This document shows, in pieces, positions 1 through 8,405 of a stretch of DNA of 64,000 bases. Positions within the stretch are counted from its first letter, which is position 1. Each line of letters opens with the position of its first letter. The notes beneath the pieces were generated by a model, which worked only from the letters and a program-made list of their open reading frames with translations, was not told the DNA's origin and searched no databases. The position numbers and the translations under genes are program-made. Source of the DNA: Bacillus sp. FJAT-26390 (GTDB taxonomy: Bacteria > Bacillota > Bacilli > Paenibacillales > Paenibacillaceae); NCBI RefSeq assembly GCF_001682865.1, contig NZ_MAQX01000035.1:62001-126000 (forward strand), in the 5' to 3' direction.

Positions 1-75
1 GTATCGGAGCGTCCTCTCCGTTACTGCGGTAAGCTTCGCGAATGCGCCAATTGCGTAAAGAGTTTGATTTTCCAC
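1..75 (-). CDS. MerR-family transcriptional regulator, N-terminal part only (cut by window edge)
   Basis: On the minus strand an AGGAGGG ribosome binding site (90..84) is followed by two in-frame GTG codons (78 and 75). Reading on to the window edge gives a peptide containing YAIGAFAKLTAVTERTLRY, which is the first helix-turn-helix of MerR regulators (the 'iGe.Ak.tGvs..TLRyY' pattern). Only about 25 residues are visible, so the effector domain and the ligand cannot be judged. The spacing from the RBS favours the second GTG. The promoter just upstream carries a MerR-type operator, so autoregulation is likely. Confidence 0.8.
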   Translation of the reverse strand, partial: MENQTLYAIGAFAKLTAVTERTLRY

Positions 76-99
76 CACTTTATCCCTCCTATGGAATTG

Positions 100-130
100 A
101 GTATAACCCTTGACGCTACGTCAAGGGCAA
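100..130 (-). promoter_or_regulatory. MerR-type promoter/operator with 19-bp spacer
   Basis: A perfect 9-bp inverted repeat (CCCTTGACG, 3-bp spacer, CGTCAAGGG) spans 107-127. On the minus strand it lies between a -35-like TTGCCC (130..125) and a -10 TATACT (105..100). The spacer is exactly 19 bp, the over-long spacing that MerR-family activators correct by twisting DNA. It reads toward the partial MerR gene, which points to autoregulation. Confidence 0.8.
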
Positions 131-294
131 TGGTTTTTTATCAACTGTATAATCACTATTAATATTGTAAAATTTATGTTTACTAGAATAATAGACTATA
201 GCTAGATTCGACATTATCCGTTTTTATTTTCTTATATAATTTAAGACAATCTGGTCAATAATTTAAAAAACATCTTATTTTACAAAAATTAGGG

Positions 295-322
295 TTGTAA
301 ACATTAGGAATTTATATATAAT
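295..322 (+). promoter_or_regulatory. Probable sigma-A promoter of the small membrane protein gene
   Basis: TTGTAA (295-300) and TATAAT (317-322) are separated by 16 bp and lie about 50 bp before the start codon at 374. The region is AT-rich, as is usual for housekeeping promoters in this group. Seen by eye only. Confidence 0.5.
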
Positions 323-373
323 AAATTTGTGAACAAATTGTTACAGAAACAACAGATCAAAGGAGAGAGATGA

Positions 374-673
374 ATGGATCAGTACCAACCGCCTCAAATT
401 AATACAGGTGTGCCTAGCTACGACTATAACCCGCAGCAGCCTGTTTCACCCGTCATTACAGTAAAAGAATGGATGCTTACTACGCTTATTATGATCATTC
501 CGGTCGTAAACGTCATCATGATGTTCGTATGGGCGTTCGGGGAAGGCAATCCTACCAAAAAGAACTATTTTAAAGCGTCCTTAATTTGGGCTGCTATCGT
601 TCTTGTGATTTATGCCATCATTGCCATTATATTTATCGCTGCGGCAGCTTCAACGGCTACATCGATGAATTAG
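374..673 (+). CDS. Small two-pass membrane protein, function unknown
   Basis: The product has 99 residues and starts at an ATG preceded by AAAGGAGAGAG. A Pro/Gln/Tyr-rich cytoplasmic-looking tail of about 30 residues is followed by two hydrophobic segments (about residues 33-54 and 70-93), with a charged GEGNPTKKNYFKAS loop between them. This Pro/Gln-tail plus two-helix form is common among small uncharacterised Firmicutes membrane proteins, and the loop resembles those in which a short basic motif precedes the second helix. It appears to be a single-gene unit with its own promoter and a terminator at 704. I do not recognise a specific function. Confidence 0.7.
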   Translation: MDQYQPPQINTGVPSYDYNPQQPVSPVITVKEWMLTTLIMIIPVVNVIMMFVWAFGEGNPTKKNYFKASLIWAAIVLVIYAIIAIIFIAAAASTATSMN

Positions 674-703
674 CCGATACAAAAGTTACATACGTAACAA
701 AAA

Positions 704-741
704 GGGGCATCCCGGAAGTTGAATTCACTTCCGGGATGCCC
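704..741. terminator. Bidirectional rho-independent terminator
   Basis: A 15-bp perfect stem (GGGCATCCCGGAAGT and its complement) closes a 7-nt loop. On the minus strand the stem is followed by CCTTTTTG, so it serves mainly the alpha-galactosidase gene ending at 778. On the plus strand it is followed by a weaker CTCTTTAA tail that can serve the small membrane protein gene. Confidence 0.85.
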
Positions 742-777
742 TCTTTAACGATTATCAGCGGCAGATAAGCTCCAGCT

Positions 778-2970
778 TTACTCTACTGCGCGGAAACGAT
801 ACACCTTGCTCGAGAAGTCGCCATTAAATTGCGGTGTAGCTAGGCCAGCATAAAGCAGATGATCACCGCCGTAAACGGTTTCTTCGCCAATTAGCTTGTA
901 ATCGCGATTCGGATCCAGACCTTTTAGGCAGAAGCGGTTAAGCATCGGATTCGGCTCTTGCAGGACAGATACGAACACAACAAACGCTTCGCTTTGATCC
1001 TTGGATACGAACATCCAAGCGGTTTCATTGCCTTCGAACGGACTAAGCAGACGGTAAAAATCGCCGAATTGCACGAGATGGCGCACGTCTTTGTACAATG
1101 CTACCTGCTCCTTAACCTCGCTTTTTTCCTCTTCCGTGAACTGAGTCAAATCAAGCTCATAGCCGAAGTTGCCTGACAACGCGACATTTCCTCTCGTCGC
1201 AAGCGAAGTGATGCGGCCAACCTGATGATTTGGCACTGCGGACACATGAGCGCCCATCGAGCTTACCGGGTATACGATGCTCGTGCCGTACTGAATTTTC
1301 AAACGGGATACCGCATCCGAGTTGTCGCTTGTCCAGGTTTGCGGCATGTAATGCAGCATACCCGCGTCGAAGCGGCCGCCGCCGCCTGAGCAGCTCTCGA
1401 ACAGTACATCAGGGAACGATGACGTGATTTCCTCAAGCACCGCATAAAGGCCAAGCATATACCGGTGAGCGGTCTCGCGTTGACGCTCTGCAGGCAGAAG
1501 AGCCGAGCCGATCTCGGTCATATTGCGGTTCATATCCCATTTCACGTACGTAATCGGCGCGCTTGAAAGAATATCCGAAATCGACTTCACGATATACTCC
1601 TGCACATCCTTGCGCGACAAATCAAGAATAAGCTGTTGTCTCGCTTGCGTGCGTCTGCGCCCTTCAATATGCAAGCACCAGTCCGGATGCGCTTTGTACA
1701 GCTCGCTCTCCGGCGAGATCATCTCCGGCTCGAACCATAAGCCGAACTGCATATCGAGACGCTTCACGCGGCTGACCAAATCTTCTAAGCCGTTTGGCAG
1801 CTTATTGCGGTCTACGAACCAATCGCCAAGCGAAGTGGTATCGTTGTCGCGTTTTCCGAACCAGCCGTCATCCAGCACGAACAGCTCGATGCCAAGCTCT
1901 TGGCCCGCGCGGGCGATATCTTCGATTTTATCCGCGTTAAAGTTGAAGTACGTCGCTTCCCAGTTATTAACGAGAATCGGACGCGTTTGGTCACGGAACG
2001 TGCCGCGAATCAGGCGTGCGCGGTAGAAGTCATGGAAGCTGCGCGACATGCCGCCAATCCCGTGCTCGGAATGAACCATTACCGCCTCAGGCGTCTGGAA
2101 TTGCTCGCCCGGCTCCAGCTGCCAGTTGAAGTCAAACGGGTTAATGCCGATGAATAGACGCGCGGAATGGAATTGATCCACCTCTACGCCGGCTGTGAAG
2201 TTACCGCTATATACAAGGTTCACCCCGTATACGTCGCCATGATCCTCTGTTGAGCCTTCTGAAAGCAGCGCGACAAAAGGATTTTGCATATGGCTGCTTG
2301 AGCCGCGGCGGCTCTCGATGGACTGCAAGCCAGGCACGAGTGCGCGCCTATGAATATGACGCTCGCGGATCCATGCGCCTGAGAGCTGAAGCATTTCAAA
2401 TTTGTCGTGCACAAAATCGAGGCTCATACTGAACGCGCGCTGCAGCTGCAGTGTGCTCGCTCCGTTGTTGACGATTCTAGCCGAACGAGCAATCGCATCA
2501 AAATCTTCAAATACCGTATAAGACAAAATAACCGACAAGCCCGTTAGGTCATCCTTGAGCGTAATTTCCAGCGTTTGCGCTTCGGATTCGTTTTCTACAT
2601 ACGTAGCCGGCAGTCCGGCAAGCGCTGGTTTGCCCGCGATGATTTGATACGATTCATAACGCAAATCCGTTACGGTTGTGCCGTTAGGCAGCTTCACTTG
2701 AAATGCAGGCATCCGGAAGTCGGAGTTGCCATATGCGGGATACTCATGCGGAAGCGTGTCGAGCGATAATTCCAACTGGTCAAGCTCCGTGCTTGGCGTG
2801 AAGGATGCGCGGCTTGCCAGTTCAAATAAACGGTCCATCTGTACGCCGCGTACCTTTTTGCCCCAGTATACATGTGCAGGATAACCTGTTTTCGTGATAT
2901 GGATGACATAACTCGTATCCTTCGATTGCAAATGAAATAACGAACGCTGCTGATCATATTGAATAGTCAA
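778..2970 (-). CDS. Alpha-galactosidase, glycoside hydrolase family 36
   Basis: This 730-residue cytoplasmic enzyme should hydrolyse terminal alpha-1,6-galactosides (melibiose, raffinose-type sugars). Length and order fit GH36: N-terminal beta-supersandwich, TIM barrel (about 330-640) and small C-terminal beta domain. The barrel carries VLDDGWFGKR (about 365), the nucleophile motif YVKWDMNRN (Asp479) and the acid/base loop WTSDNSDA (Asp549), with ESCSGGGGRFD between them; all key residues are present. The start is TTG, chosen because AGGAGG sits 8 bp upstream and no nearby ATG fits. There is no signal peptide, so the substrate must be imported. The LacI gene upstream on the same strand and paired direct repeats in the gap suggest sugar-responsive control. 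Confidence 0.95.
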   Translation of the reverse strand: MTIQYDQQRSLFHLQSKDTSYVIHITKTGYPAHVYWGKKVRGVQMDRLFELASRASFTPSTELDQLELSLDTLPHEYPAYGNSDFRMPAFQVKLPNGTTVTDLRYESYQIIAGKPALAGLPATYVENESEAQTLEITLKDDLTGLSVILSYTVFEDFDAIARSARIVNNGASTLQLQRAFSMSLDFVHDKFEMLQLSGAWIRERHIHRRALVPGLQSIESRRGSSSHMQNPFVALLSEGSTEDHGDVYGVNLVYSGNFTAGVEVDQFHSARLFIGINPFDFNWQLEPGEQFQTPEAVMVHSEHGIGGMSRSFHDFYRARLIRGTFRDQTRPILVNNWEATYFNFNADKIEDIARAGQELGIELFVLDDGWFGKRDNDTTSLGDWFVDRNKLPNGLEDLVSRVKRLDMQFGLWFEPEMISPESELYKAHPDWCLHIEGRRRTQARQQLILDLSRKDVQEYIVKSISDILSSAPITYVKWDMNRNMTEIGSALLPAERQRETAHRYMLGLYAVLEEITSSFPDVLFESCSGGGGRFDAGMLHYMPQTWTSDNSDAVSRLKIQYGTSIVYPVSSMGAHVSAVPNHQVGRITSLATRGNVALSGNFGYELDLTQFTEEEKSEVKEQVALYKDVRHLVQFGDFYRLLSPFEGNETAWMFVSKDQSEAFVVFVSVLQEPNPMLNRFCLKGLDPNRDYKLIGEETVYGGDHLLYAGLATPQFNGDFSSKVYRFRAVE

Positions 2971-3042
2971 AATAATTACCTCCTAAAAGTGTGTGGGTAA
3001 GATGATTTGTGAGCATTGATGAGAGTTGCTGAGATGATGCGT

Positions 3043-3102
3043 TTTGTAAGCCTTTGCGATAAAACTAATGAAGAAAATTGGCTTTGTAAGCCTTTTCGGT
3101 AA
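3043..3102 (-). promoter_or_regulatory. Paired 20-bp direct repeats upstream of the alpha-galactosidase gene
   Basis: Two copies of a 20-bp element (TTTGTAAGCCTTTGCGATAA at 3043-3062 and a copy with two changes at 3083-3102) match at 18 of 20 positions. They are offset by exactly 40 bp, close to four helical turns, so both would face the same side of the DNA. They lie 75-130 bp upstream of the alpha-galactosidase start. They may be binding sites of the neighbouring LacI regulator or of an activator; no clear promoter hexamers were identified. Confidence 0.5.
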
Positions 3103-3177
3103 TGGAATTGATCTTCCCTATACAAACAAACCTGATCAAAACTATTCTCCATGCTCGCGCATTTGCTCTAAATCAAA

Positions 3178-3365
3178 TTAACAGGAAAAACTCCTGCTAT
3201 TTTTGAGGCAAAAGGCTGTTTTTCGGTTTAGAGGGAATTACTCCCGTTAATCTGCTGCATTTCAACAAATTGGCGTGTTTTTGCTCAGATTAACGTGAGG
3301 TTTTCCTGCTAATTGCTTGTTTAACACCCGAATCAGGATAATTAGATGGAGCTTTTCCCGTTAAC
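3178..3365. repeat. Cluster of four alternating inverted intergenic repeat units
   Basis: Four related units follow the pattern TTAACGGGAAAAACTCCnnCTAATT. They lie at 3178-3200 (forward), 3228-3252 (reverse), 3288-3313 (forward) and 3337-3365 (reverse). Alternating orientation lets neighbouring units pair. The rest of this 520-bp gap (to 3494) shows no convincing gene. The units look like members of a dispersed intergenic repeat family rather than a regulatory site. Confidence 0.55.
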
Positions 3366-3494
3366 TTCGCTTGACCACCAAGGTCCGTTACTCATATGCC
3401 TGCTCAGCATAACGAGTGGTTCTTCTGCTGCTTTCGCCTAATTGACTCCTTAATCGAGAAGAACAGCTGGCGCTTTACACCTGCGCCGTTCCCC

Positions 3495-4538
3495 TTACTC
3501 CGAAGCCTTCAACGAGCTCCCGCAGCTTTCCCGAACGATGAGCGTCGTGTTGATCGTCAGGTGAATCGCCGCTTCCCGCCCTTCGATTCGCTCAAGCAGC
3601 AGCTGCACCGCCGCTTTGCCCATATGCTCCGTATGCGCGCGAACGGTTGTTAGCGGCGGATTCAGATAAGCGGAAATTTCGATATCGTCAAAGCCGACAA
3701 TCGCCATATCCTCAGGCACTTTAATTCCGTGCTCATGGAGCGCCCGAAGCGCGCCGACTGCCATGGGATCACTTCCGATAAAGCAAGCGGTAGGCAGCGA
3801 GCTTTGCTCAAGCAGACGGTTCATCGCTTCATAGCCGCTATTGGAGGACCAATATGCCTTCAAGACATAGCTCTCGTCATAAATCCCCTGCTCGCGCAGC
3901 GCCTTCTCAAAAAACACGCGCCGCGGCTCGTCGTTTTCCGTTGCTTCATAATGGCTGCTCAATCGGTGCACGCATTCATTGCCGCCAATGTAGCCTATTT
4001 TTTCATGCCCTAGTTCTCTAAGATGTGTAATAACCGCTCTAGTTGCTTGTTCAAAATGAAGTTTAACCGTATCGTATTCGTTCAGCTCGTTCGAATGGTT
4101 GACAAAAACAACTCGATTGCCGTTATTGTACAATTGACGCACGTCATCTTCTTCGATCGATCCGACGACGATCAAACCATCCAGCTCGTGCACGGGCTGC
4201 ATTTCTACGCGGCTGTTGCCTCGCAGCACTTTAATGATGCTGATGCCAAGCTCCTCGCAGCGCGTTTCGATTCCTTTGCGAATCGAAGTAAAATACGGGT
4301 CCTCATGCTCATCCTCTAGCGTGGACCACATGAGAAGGCCGATTTGCTGACGAGAGAGCTGCTCCTCTTTTTTCATTCTCCGCAGCCTGGAAGGCTTATA
4401 TTGCAGCTGCTCGGCAATACTAAAAATACGTGTTCGCGTTTCCTCGCTAACTGCCAAGGTCACATCGTTGTTCAAAACCCGCGATACGGTAGCAGCCGAA
4501 ACGCCCGCCTTCTGCGCAATATCTTTTATCGTTGCCAT
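3495..4538 (-). CDS. LacI-family transcriptional regulator
   Basis: This 347-residue DNA-binding repressor of the LacI/GalR family opens with MATIKDIAQKAGVSAATVSR, the family helix-turn-helix and the start of the hinge helix. The periplasmic-binding-protein-like sensor domain follows (about 65-335), including the VGFDDIEISAYLNPPLTTVR segment typical of the ligand pocket. The ATG start has a weak CGGAGTG site. It lies about 525 bp upstream of the GH36 gene on the same strand, so an alpha-galactoside is the likely effector (inference). An AT-rich inverted repeat just upstream may mediate autoregulation. Confidence 0.93.
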   Translation of the reverse strand: MATIKDIAQKAGVSAATVSRVLNNDVTLAVSEETRTRIFSIAEQLQYKPSRLRRMKKEEQLSRQQIGLLMWSTLEDEHEDPYFTSIRKGIETRCEELGISIIKVLRGNSRVEMQPVHELDGLIVVGSIEEDDVRQLYNNGNRVVFVNHSNELNEYDTVKLHFEQATRAVITHLRELGHEKIGYIGGNECVHRLSSHYEATENDEPRRVFFEKALREQGIYDESYVLKAYWSSNSGYEAMNRLLEQSSLPTACFIGSDPMAVGALRALHEHGIKVPEDMAIVGFDDIEISAYLNPPLTTVRAHTEHMGKAAVQLLLERIEGREAAIHLTINTTLIVRESCGSSLKASE

Positions 4539-4550
4539 TCCACACTCCGT

Positions 4551-4574
4551 GTTTAGTTAATAAATTTACTAAAT
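4551..4574. promoter_or_regulatory. AT-rich inverted repeat upstream of the LacI gene
   Basis: GTTTAGT (4551-4557) and ACTAAAT (4568-4574) form a 6-of-7 inverted repeat with 10 bp between the arms, 13 bp upstream of the LacI start. It could be an autoregulatory operator. It lacks the central CG of many LacI-family sites, so the call is weak. Confidence 0.3.
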
Positions 4575-4693
4575 AACATTTACAGTTTAGCAGACATCAA
4601 TAGATACGGCAAGTACCTATGCAACTTTTGCAAGCCAAACACGTCAGACTTTATGAAGACGCTAAAAACGAATCAACAAGGGGAGGAATCACT

Positions 4694-5344
4694 ATGTATA
4701 AGTGGATAGCTGTTTTCGCGCTTGTGCTGCTTCTATCTGCCTGCAGTACGAACGCAAACCAAAATACCGGTCAAAATCAAAGCACCGATACCGCTAAGCC
4801 GACACCCACCAGCAACGACAAAGTTAAAGATGATGGACATGTACAAGCCAAAACGCCAAAAGATGCGGCGGACGCCGTTATCTTGGCATTGAAAGATGCT
4901 GACATGGCTAAGCTCTCCTCTTATGTTCATCCTGATAAAGGACTATTATTCTCGCCCTATGCACATATTGATACTGCTACAGCCAAAGTATTCCCAGCTG
5001 GAAAATTGCCCGCTTTAACGGATGCAACTCTCTACCAATGGGGCGCCTACGACGGCTCTGGCGAGCCGATAAAGCTTACCTTTAAGCAGTATTATGACAA
5101 GTTTGTTTATGATAAAAATTTTGCTGAGCCGGAAGCCGTTGGCGTTGATCAAATCAAGGGAACCGGCAACACGGTCGTCAATATTAAGGAAGTATTTCCG
5201 AATAGCTATATCATGGATTATTATTTCAGCGGCTTCGATCCCCAATATGAGGGCATGGACTGGGAAAGCCTTACACTTGTGCTTGAGGAGTTAAACGGAG
5301 CTTGGTATGTAAGTGCCATCGTCCACTCCCAGTGGACGATCTAA
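4694..5344 (+). CDS. Secreted lipoprotein, function unknown
   Basis: The start was set at the ATG preceded by GGGGAGGAATCACT; an upstream in-frame ATG at 4619 lacks a ribosome binding site. The 216-residue product has a type II signal peptide ending in LLLLSAC (Cys about 16), so it should be lipidated and face outward. A Thr/Asn/Gln-rich linker (about 20-50) leads to a folded region beginning at DAADAVILALKDADMAKLSSYV and ending with AWYVSAIVHSQWTI. That pattern suggests an NTF2-like or similar small alpha/beta fold, but I cannot name the family. It is a monocistronic gene with a terminator directly after the stop. Confidence 0.8.
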   Translation: MYKWIAVFALVLLLSACSTNANQNTGQNQSTDTAKPTPTSNDKVKDDGHVQAKTPKDAADAVILALKDADMAKLSSYVHPDKGLLFSPYAHIDTATAKVFPAGKLPALTDATLYQWGAYDGSGEPIKLTFKQYYDKFVYDKNFAEPEAVGVDQIKGTGNTVVNIKEVFPNSYIMDYYFSGFDPQYEGMDWESLTLVLEELNGAWYVSAIVHSQWTI

Positions 5345-5348
5345 ATCG

Positions 5349-5386
5349 ATCATGCTGCCTCCCGTTTATTCTGGGGGCAGCATGAT
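5349..5386. terminator. Bidirectional terminator between convergent genes
   Basis: An 11-bp stem ATCATGCTGCC / GGCAGCATGAT, extended by pairs with TCCC and GGG, sits between the stop of the lipoprotein gene (5344) and the stop of the ABC permease gene (5387). The hairpin begins at the last base of one unit and ends at the first base of the other. Confidence 0.8.
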
Positions 5387-6262
5387 TTAAAAGTCTTTTC
5401 GTTTCATAACGAATAAGCCTAAAGCAAGCAGGGCAGCCGCATAGATGACAACATAGATTAAAAAGGAATTTGATGGCGCTCCGCTAATCGAAAAAGTGCT
5501 GAGATCCCGGTTAATGTCAATGAGGCCGCTGAGCTCCGAAATCGAGAACAGCTCGCTTAACATCCGCTGCTGCAGAGCATCGGCAGGCATCACCATCTTA
5601 ATCAAGCCCGAAATCGTCTCAATCGTCTGTACCCCCTTTAACTCAACGTTCCCAGCGCCCATAAGACGACTGATGGTGCTTCCCAGCCACCCCATTCCAA
5701 ACAGCATCGTCATACTGATCCCATTGCCTAAAGGACTTAGATAGCAAGAGCCAACCATCGTCATCGTAACTAGTAGCGGCACAACTGAAGCAAATAATGC
5801 AAACGATTTTAACAGTACGGTTAGTTCGAATATCACGCCTGTCTCGAACCAGCAAATCGAAATGATGGAGACAAATAATAGCAATGCGTATATGGCACCA
5901 TAAGTAACAAAACCAAGCCATCTTCCCATAAACCATCTCGAGCGCTTAATCGGCCTTGCCAGCACCGATTGCAGCACCCCTTGCTCCGCTTCACCGGTCA
6001 CAGCGGCAACCGAGCTGAATATAGCCAGAAAAGATACTGCAAACGCCCCAAAGAAAAATCCGAGCGTCAGCACCATTGCCCCGCTCAAAAACTTGCCAAA
6101 CAAATCAAGCGATGGATCTATGGACATCCCTTGCCTCTCACCTGCAATAGCATCTGCGACAAACCAAAAAGCGACCCAAAACAGCACCGTCATAATGATC
6201 GTCATCAGCGTCACGCGTTTGCGAATAAGCTCCTTCCACGTTAAGCCCCATACAGCGATCAT
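5387..6262 (-). CDS. ABC-2 type transporter permease
   Basis: This 291-residue membrane subunit of an ABC exporter has about six transmembrane helices: one near 20-40, a pair around 55-90, one near 110-135, and others near 150-185 and 265-285. A soluble loop (about 195-255) precedes the last helix. The N-terminus MIAVWGLTWKELIRKRVTLM is typical of ABC-2 permeases, with an amphipathic helix before helix one. Its start overlaps the stop of the ATPase gene in an ATGA, so the two are translationally coupled. It is the last gene of the sigma/anti-sigma/ABC operon. The substrate is unknown; drug, lantibiotic or envelope-stress export is the usual setting. Confidence 0.88.
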   Translation of the reverse strand: MIAVWGLTWKELIRKRVTLMTIIMTVLFWVAFWFVADAIAGERQGMSIDPSLDLFGKFLSGAMVLTLGFFFGAFAVSFLAIFSSVAAVTGEAEQGVLQSVLARPIKRSRWFMGRWLGFVTYGAIYALLLFVSIISICWFETGVIFELTVLLKSFALFASVVPLLVTMTMVGSCYLSPLGNGISMTMLFGMGWLGSTISRLMGAGNVELKGVQTIETISGLIKMVMPADALQQRMLSELFSISELSGLIDINRDLSTFSISGAPSNSFLIYVVIYAAALLALGLFVMKRKDF

Positions 6263-7212
6263 CTGCGTTCCCCCCTATGCTCAAGGCCATTCACAGCCTG
6301 CAAAAACCATTCATCAAGTCGCGACTTCGTTTTGCCAACCTCATAAAGGGTGAGTCCTAGCTCGATAAGAATATAATTCACTAAGCCAATCTGCTCGTCA
6401 TCCTCAAGCGTAAGCTCAAGCCAAACGGAGCCATCCTCAGCCGCTTGCTCGGAAACGACGACATCCGCACCGAGCATTTGGCGGATTCGTTCAGGCGCAA
6501 GCGGCGTATATCCGCTGACGCGCAAACGAAAATTCGATTGTGCACGAAGCACCTCCGTCACTTTGCCTTCTGCCAGTACTCGTCCATTATTAAGCAGGGC
6601 AACCGTATCGCATAAATGCTCCACATCCTCAAGCAAATGCGAATTTAGAAATATCGTTTTCCCTTGGCTCTTAAGCCTGGCAAGCAGCTCCCGCACCTCA
6701 TGTCTGCCTACCGGATCAAGCGCGGAGGCCGGCTCGTCAAGAAAGACGATGTCGGGATTGCCAAGCAGAGCACATGCAAGCCCAAGCCGCTGCTGCATCC
6801 CCTTGGAATAACCCTTGAGCTTATCTCGCCCTCGGCTGCCGATGCCCACTTCATCCAAGAGCTGATAGATGCGCCGCTTTGCTGCCGTACGGTCGAGTTC
6901 ACATAACTTCGCATGAAAAGCAAGCACCTCTTCACCGGTTAACCAGTCCGGATAACGAAACAACTCAGGCAAATAGCCCAATCTTCGCCTTGCTTCGATA
7001 GTGCCTGAAGCATGGCCGAATAGTTGAGCTTTACCTGAGGTAGGCTTGATTAAACCGGTGAGCATTTTGACGATCGTGCTTTTGCCTGCTCCATTAGGAC
7101 CGAGGAAGCCAAAGGCTTCCCCTTGTCTAATGGTTAACGTAACATCCCGGCAGCCGCGCCCGTCACCATAATCCTTGCATAAGCTGACCGTCTCAATTGC
7201 ATGTAATGTCAT
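6259..7212 (-). CDS. ABC transporter ATP-binding protein
   Basis: The product has 317 residues from the ATG at 7212, which overlaps the preceding stop as ATGA; a longer 348-residue reading from 7305 would run inside the upstream gene without its own RBS. Walker A is GPNGAGKS (about 38-45), the signature is YSKGMQQRLGL, and Walker B is IVFLDEPASALDP with the H-loop LNSHLLEDVEHL. A C-terminal region (about 225-317) resembles the accessory domain of exporters of the BcrA/drug-export class. It powers the permease encoded next. Confidence 0.93.
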   Translation of the reverse strand: MTLHAIETVSLCKDYGDGRGCRDVTLTIRQGEAFGFLGPNGAGKSTIVKMLTGLIKPTSGKAQLFGHASGTIEARRRLGYLPELFRYPDWLTGEEVLAFHAKLCELDRTAAKRRIYQLLDEVGIGSRGRDKLKGYSKGMQQRLGLACALLGNPDIVFLDEPASALDPVGRHEVRELLARLKSQGKTIFLNSHLLEDVEHLCDTVALLNNGRVLAEGKVTEVLRAQSNFRLRVSGYTPLAPERIRQMLGADVVVSEQAAEDGSVWLELTLEDDEQIGLVNYILIELGLTLYEVGKTKSRLDEWFLQAVNGLEHRGERR

Positions 7213-8384
7213 GAGTGAACCAGCTCCGCGATAGCGGATTCTACTTTTTGGGCATCGCCGTAGTTCTCGAAGCCCGCTGTTACGATATAACCCTTCTCTA
7301 GCCACGTCGCAGTAGAGTAACTGCCGTCACGATGCTCCACGTAAACATCGATGCCTTTAAGCGAAATTTTCTTCGTTTCGCCACTAGTAAAGAGCGGCAT
7401 CGGGATTTTGCCATCCTCCAAGCTGGAAGCTTGCATGAGCGAGTTACGCAAATGGTCTGGCAGCGCCGGGAATCGAGTAACAGCCTCGAAAGCGTCTTTT
7501 ACATCAACGGAAGGATCAACTTTAATCGTCGGAGCCTCCAAATAGTTTATCCAAGCGCGCTGCTGGGAGGAAGCTTCGTCTTTTGGCGAATAGGAGATTT
7601 GTATCCCCCTGCCTGTGTTAAATATAATTTCCTTGCCGTCTACCGATGAAGGCAGCAGCTTATCTGCGCCTAGCTTACGCATCGCGTCGTTGATTTCATC
7701 CACCTTCAAGCTGAATTTAAACGTCTGCGAGGAGGTCGACGAAATATCGACAAGCTGCTCGTCAGCAACTTTTACGGCAGGAATCGCGAAGCCTAGCTGC
7801 TTGGCAGCCTTATCAGGAGCTAGCTTCTCCCAATTCGAATGCGACGTCTGTTCAAAATCGCCGAAGCGGTTAGACATTTCAAGCGTCTCGCCTTCGTTTA
7901 GGAAGCTGTTCATAAGCGATGCCAAATCATTTTCCTGCACGACCATCACCTTATCCATGCGGAAAGTATTGAGCCATGCCGCTAGCGCTTCATTCGTTGC
8001 GGGAGTAGCGATTACAACCGTGATGAGGGCTGCGGCGCAAGCGGCGATCGTCTTGCCTGCATTTCTTTTGAACCAACGGCGGGCTGCTCCGTTCTTGCCT
8101 TGCTTATTCGCACCCTCGCTTGAGCGATTGCGAGTTCTTCCCACCGGAACGGCATTCATCTGTTCCTGCGCCTGGATCAAACCGCTCGCTTGTACCGGTA
8201 CATGCACAGCTCCTGTTGCTGCCGGCGTCCCTTGCTCTTTAAGATCAGCATTTTGTTGAGCCTGCTTCTCCCATTTCTCCCAAAGCGGGGATTGCTCTGA
8301 AGCGAGCAGCTGCTTCTCAAGACGTGCCCATGCGTCTGCCGTTTGCTCTTGCTCTTTTTTATTATTTCCATCGTTGATTGTCAT
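7209..8384 (-). CDS. Membrane-anchored anti-sigma-like protein with C-terminal DUF4367-type domain
   Basis: The protein has 391 residues. The first 100 are hydrophilic and presumably cytoplasmic, a basic RRWFKRNAGKT stretch precedes a single transmembrane helix (IAACAAALITVVIATP), and the remainder is extracellular. The C-terminal segment (DVYVEHRDGSYSTATWLEKG... AIAELVHS) has the pattern of DUF4367, found in proteins encoded after ECF sigma factors. It lies 21 bp downstream of the sigma gene and is ATGA-coupled to the ABC ATPase gene. The likely role is to hold the sigma factor until an envelope signal arrives (inference from order and topology). No zinc-finger anti-sigma motif is visible. 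Confidence 0.8.
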   Translation of the reverse strand: MTINDGNNKKEQEQTADAWARLEKQLLASEQSPLWEKWEKQAQQNADLKEQGTPAATGAVHVPVQASGLIQAQEQMNAVPVGRTRNRSSEGANKQGKNGAARRWFKRNAGKTIAACAAALITVVIATPATNEALAAWLNTFRMDKVMVVQENDLASLMNSFLNEGETLEMSNRFGDFEQTSHSNWEKLAPDKAAKQLGFAIPAVKVADEQLVDISSTSSQTFKFSLKVDEINDAMRKLGADKLLPSSVDGKEIIFNTGRGIQISYSPKDEASSQQRAWINYLEAPTIKVDPSVDVKDAFEAVTRFPALPDHLRNSLMQASSLEDGKIPMPLFTSGETKKISLKGIDVYVEHRDGSYSTATWLEKGYIVTAGFENYGDAQKVESAIAELVHS

Positions 8385-8405
8385 TTCGAACTCCTCCTAA
8401 AAGGT

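Noticed and set aside
2971..3494. Riboswitch or small RNA in the gap upstream of the alpha-galactosidase gene
   Set aside because: The structure is explained by repeat units; no conserved riboswitch core or T-tailed hairpin before the RBS was seen.
6259..7305. Longer start for the ABC ATPase at 7305
   Set aside because: The extra 31 residues overlap the preceding gene and have no RBS, whereas the ATG at 7212 forms the usual ATGA coupling.
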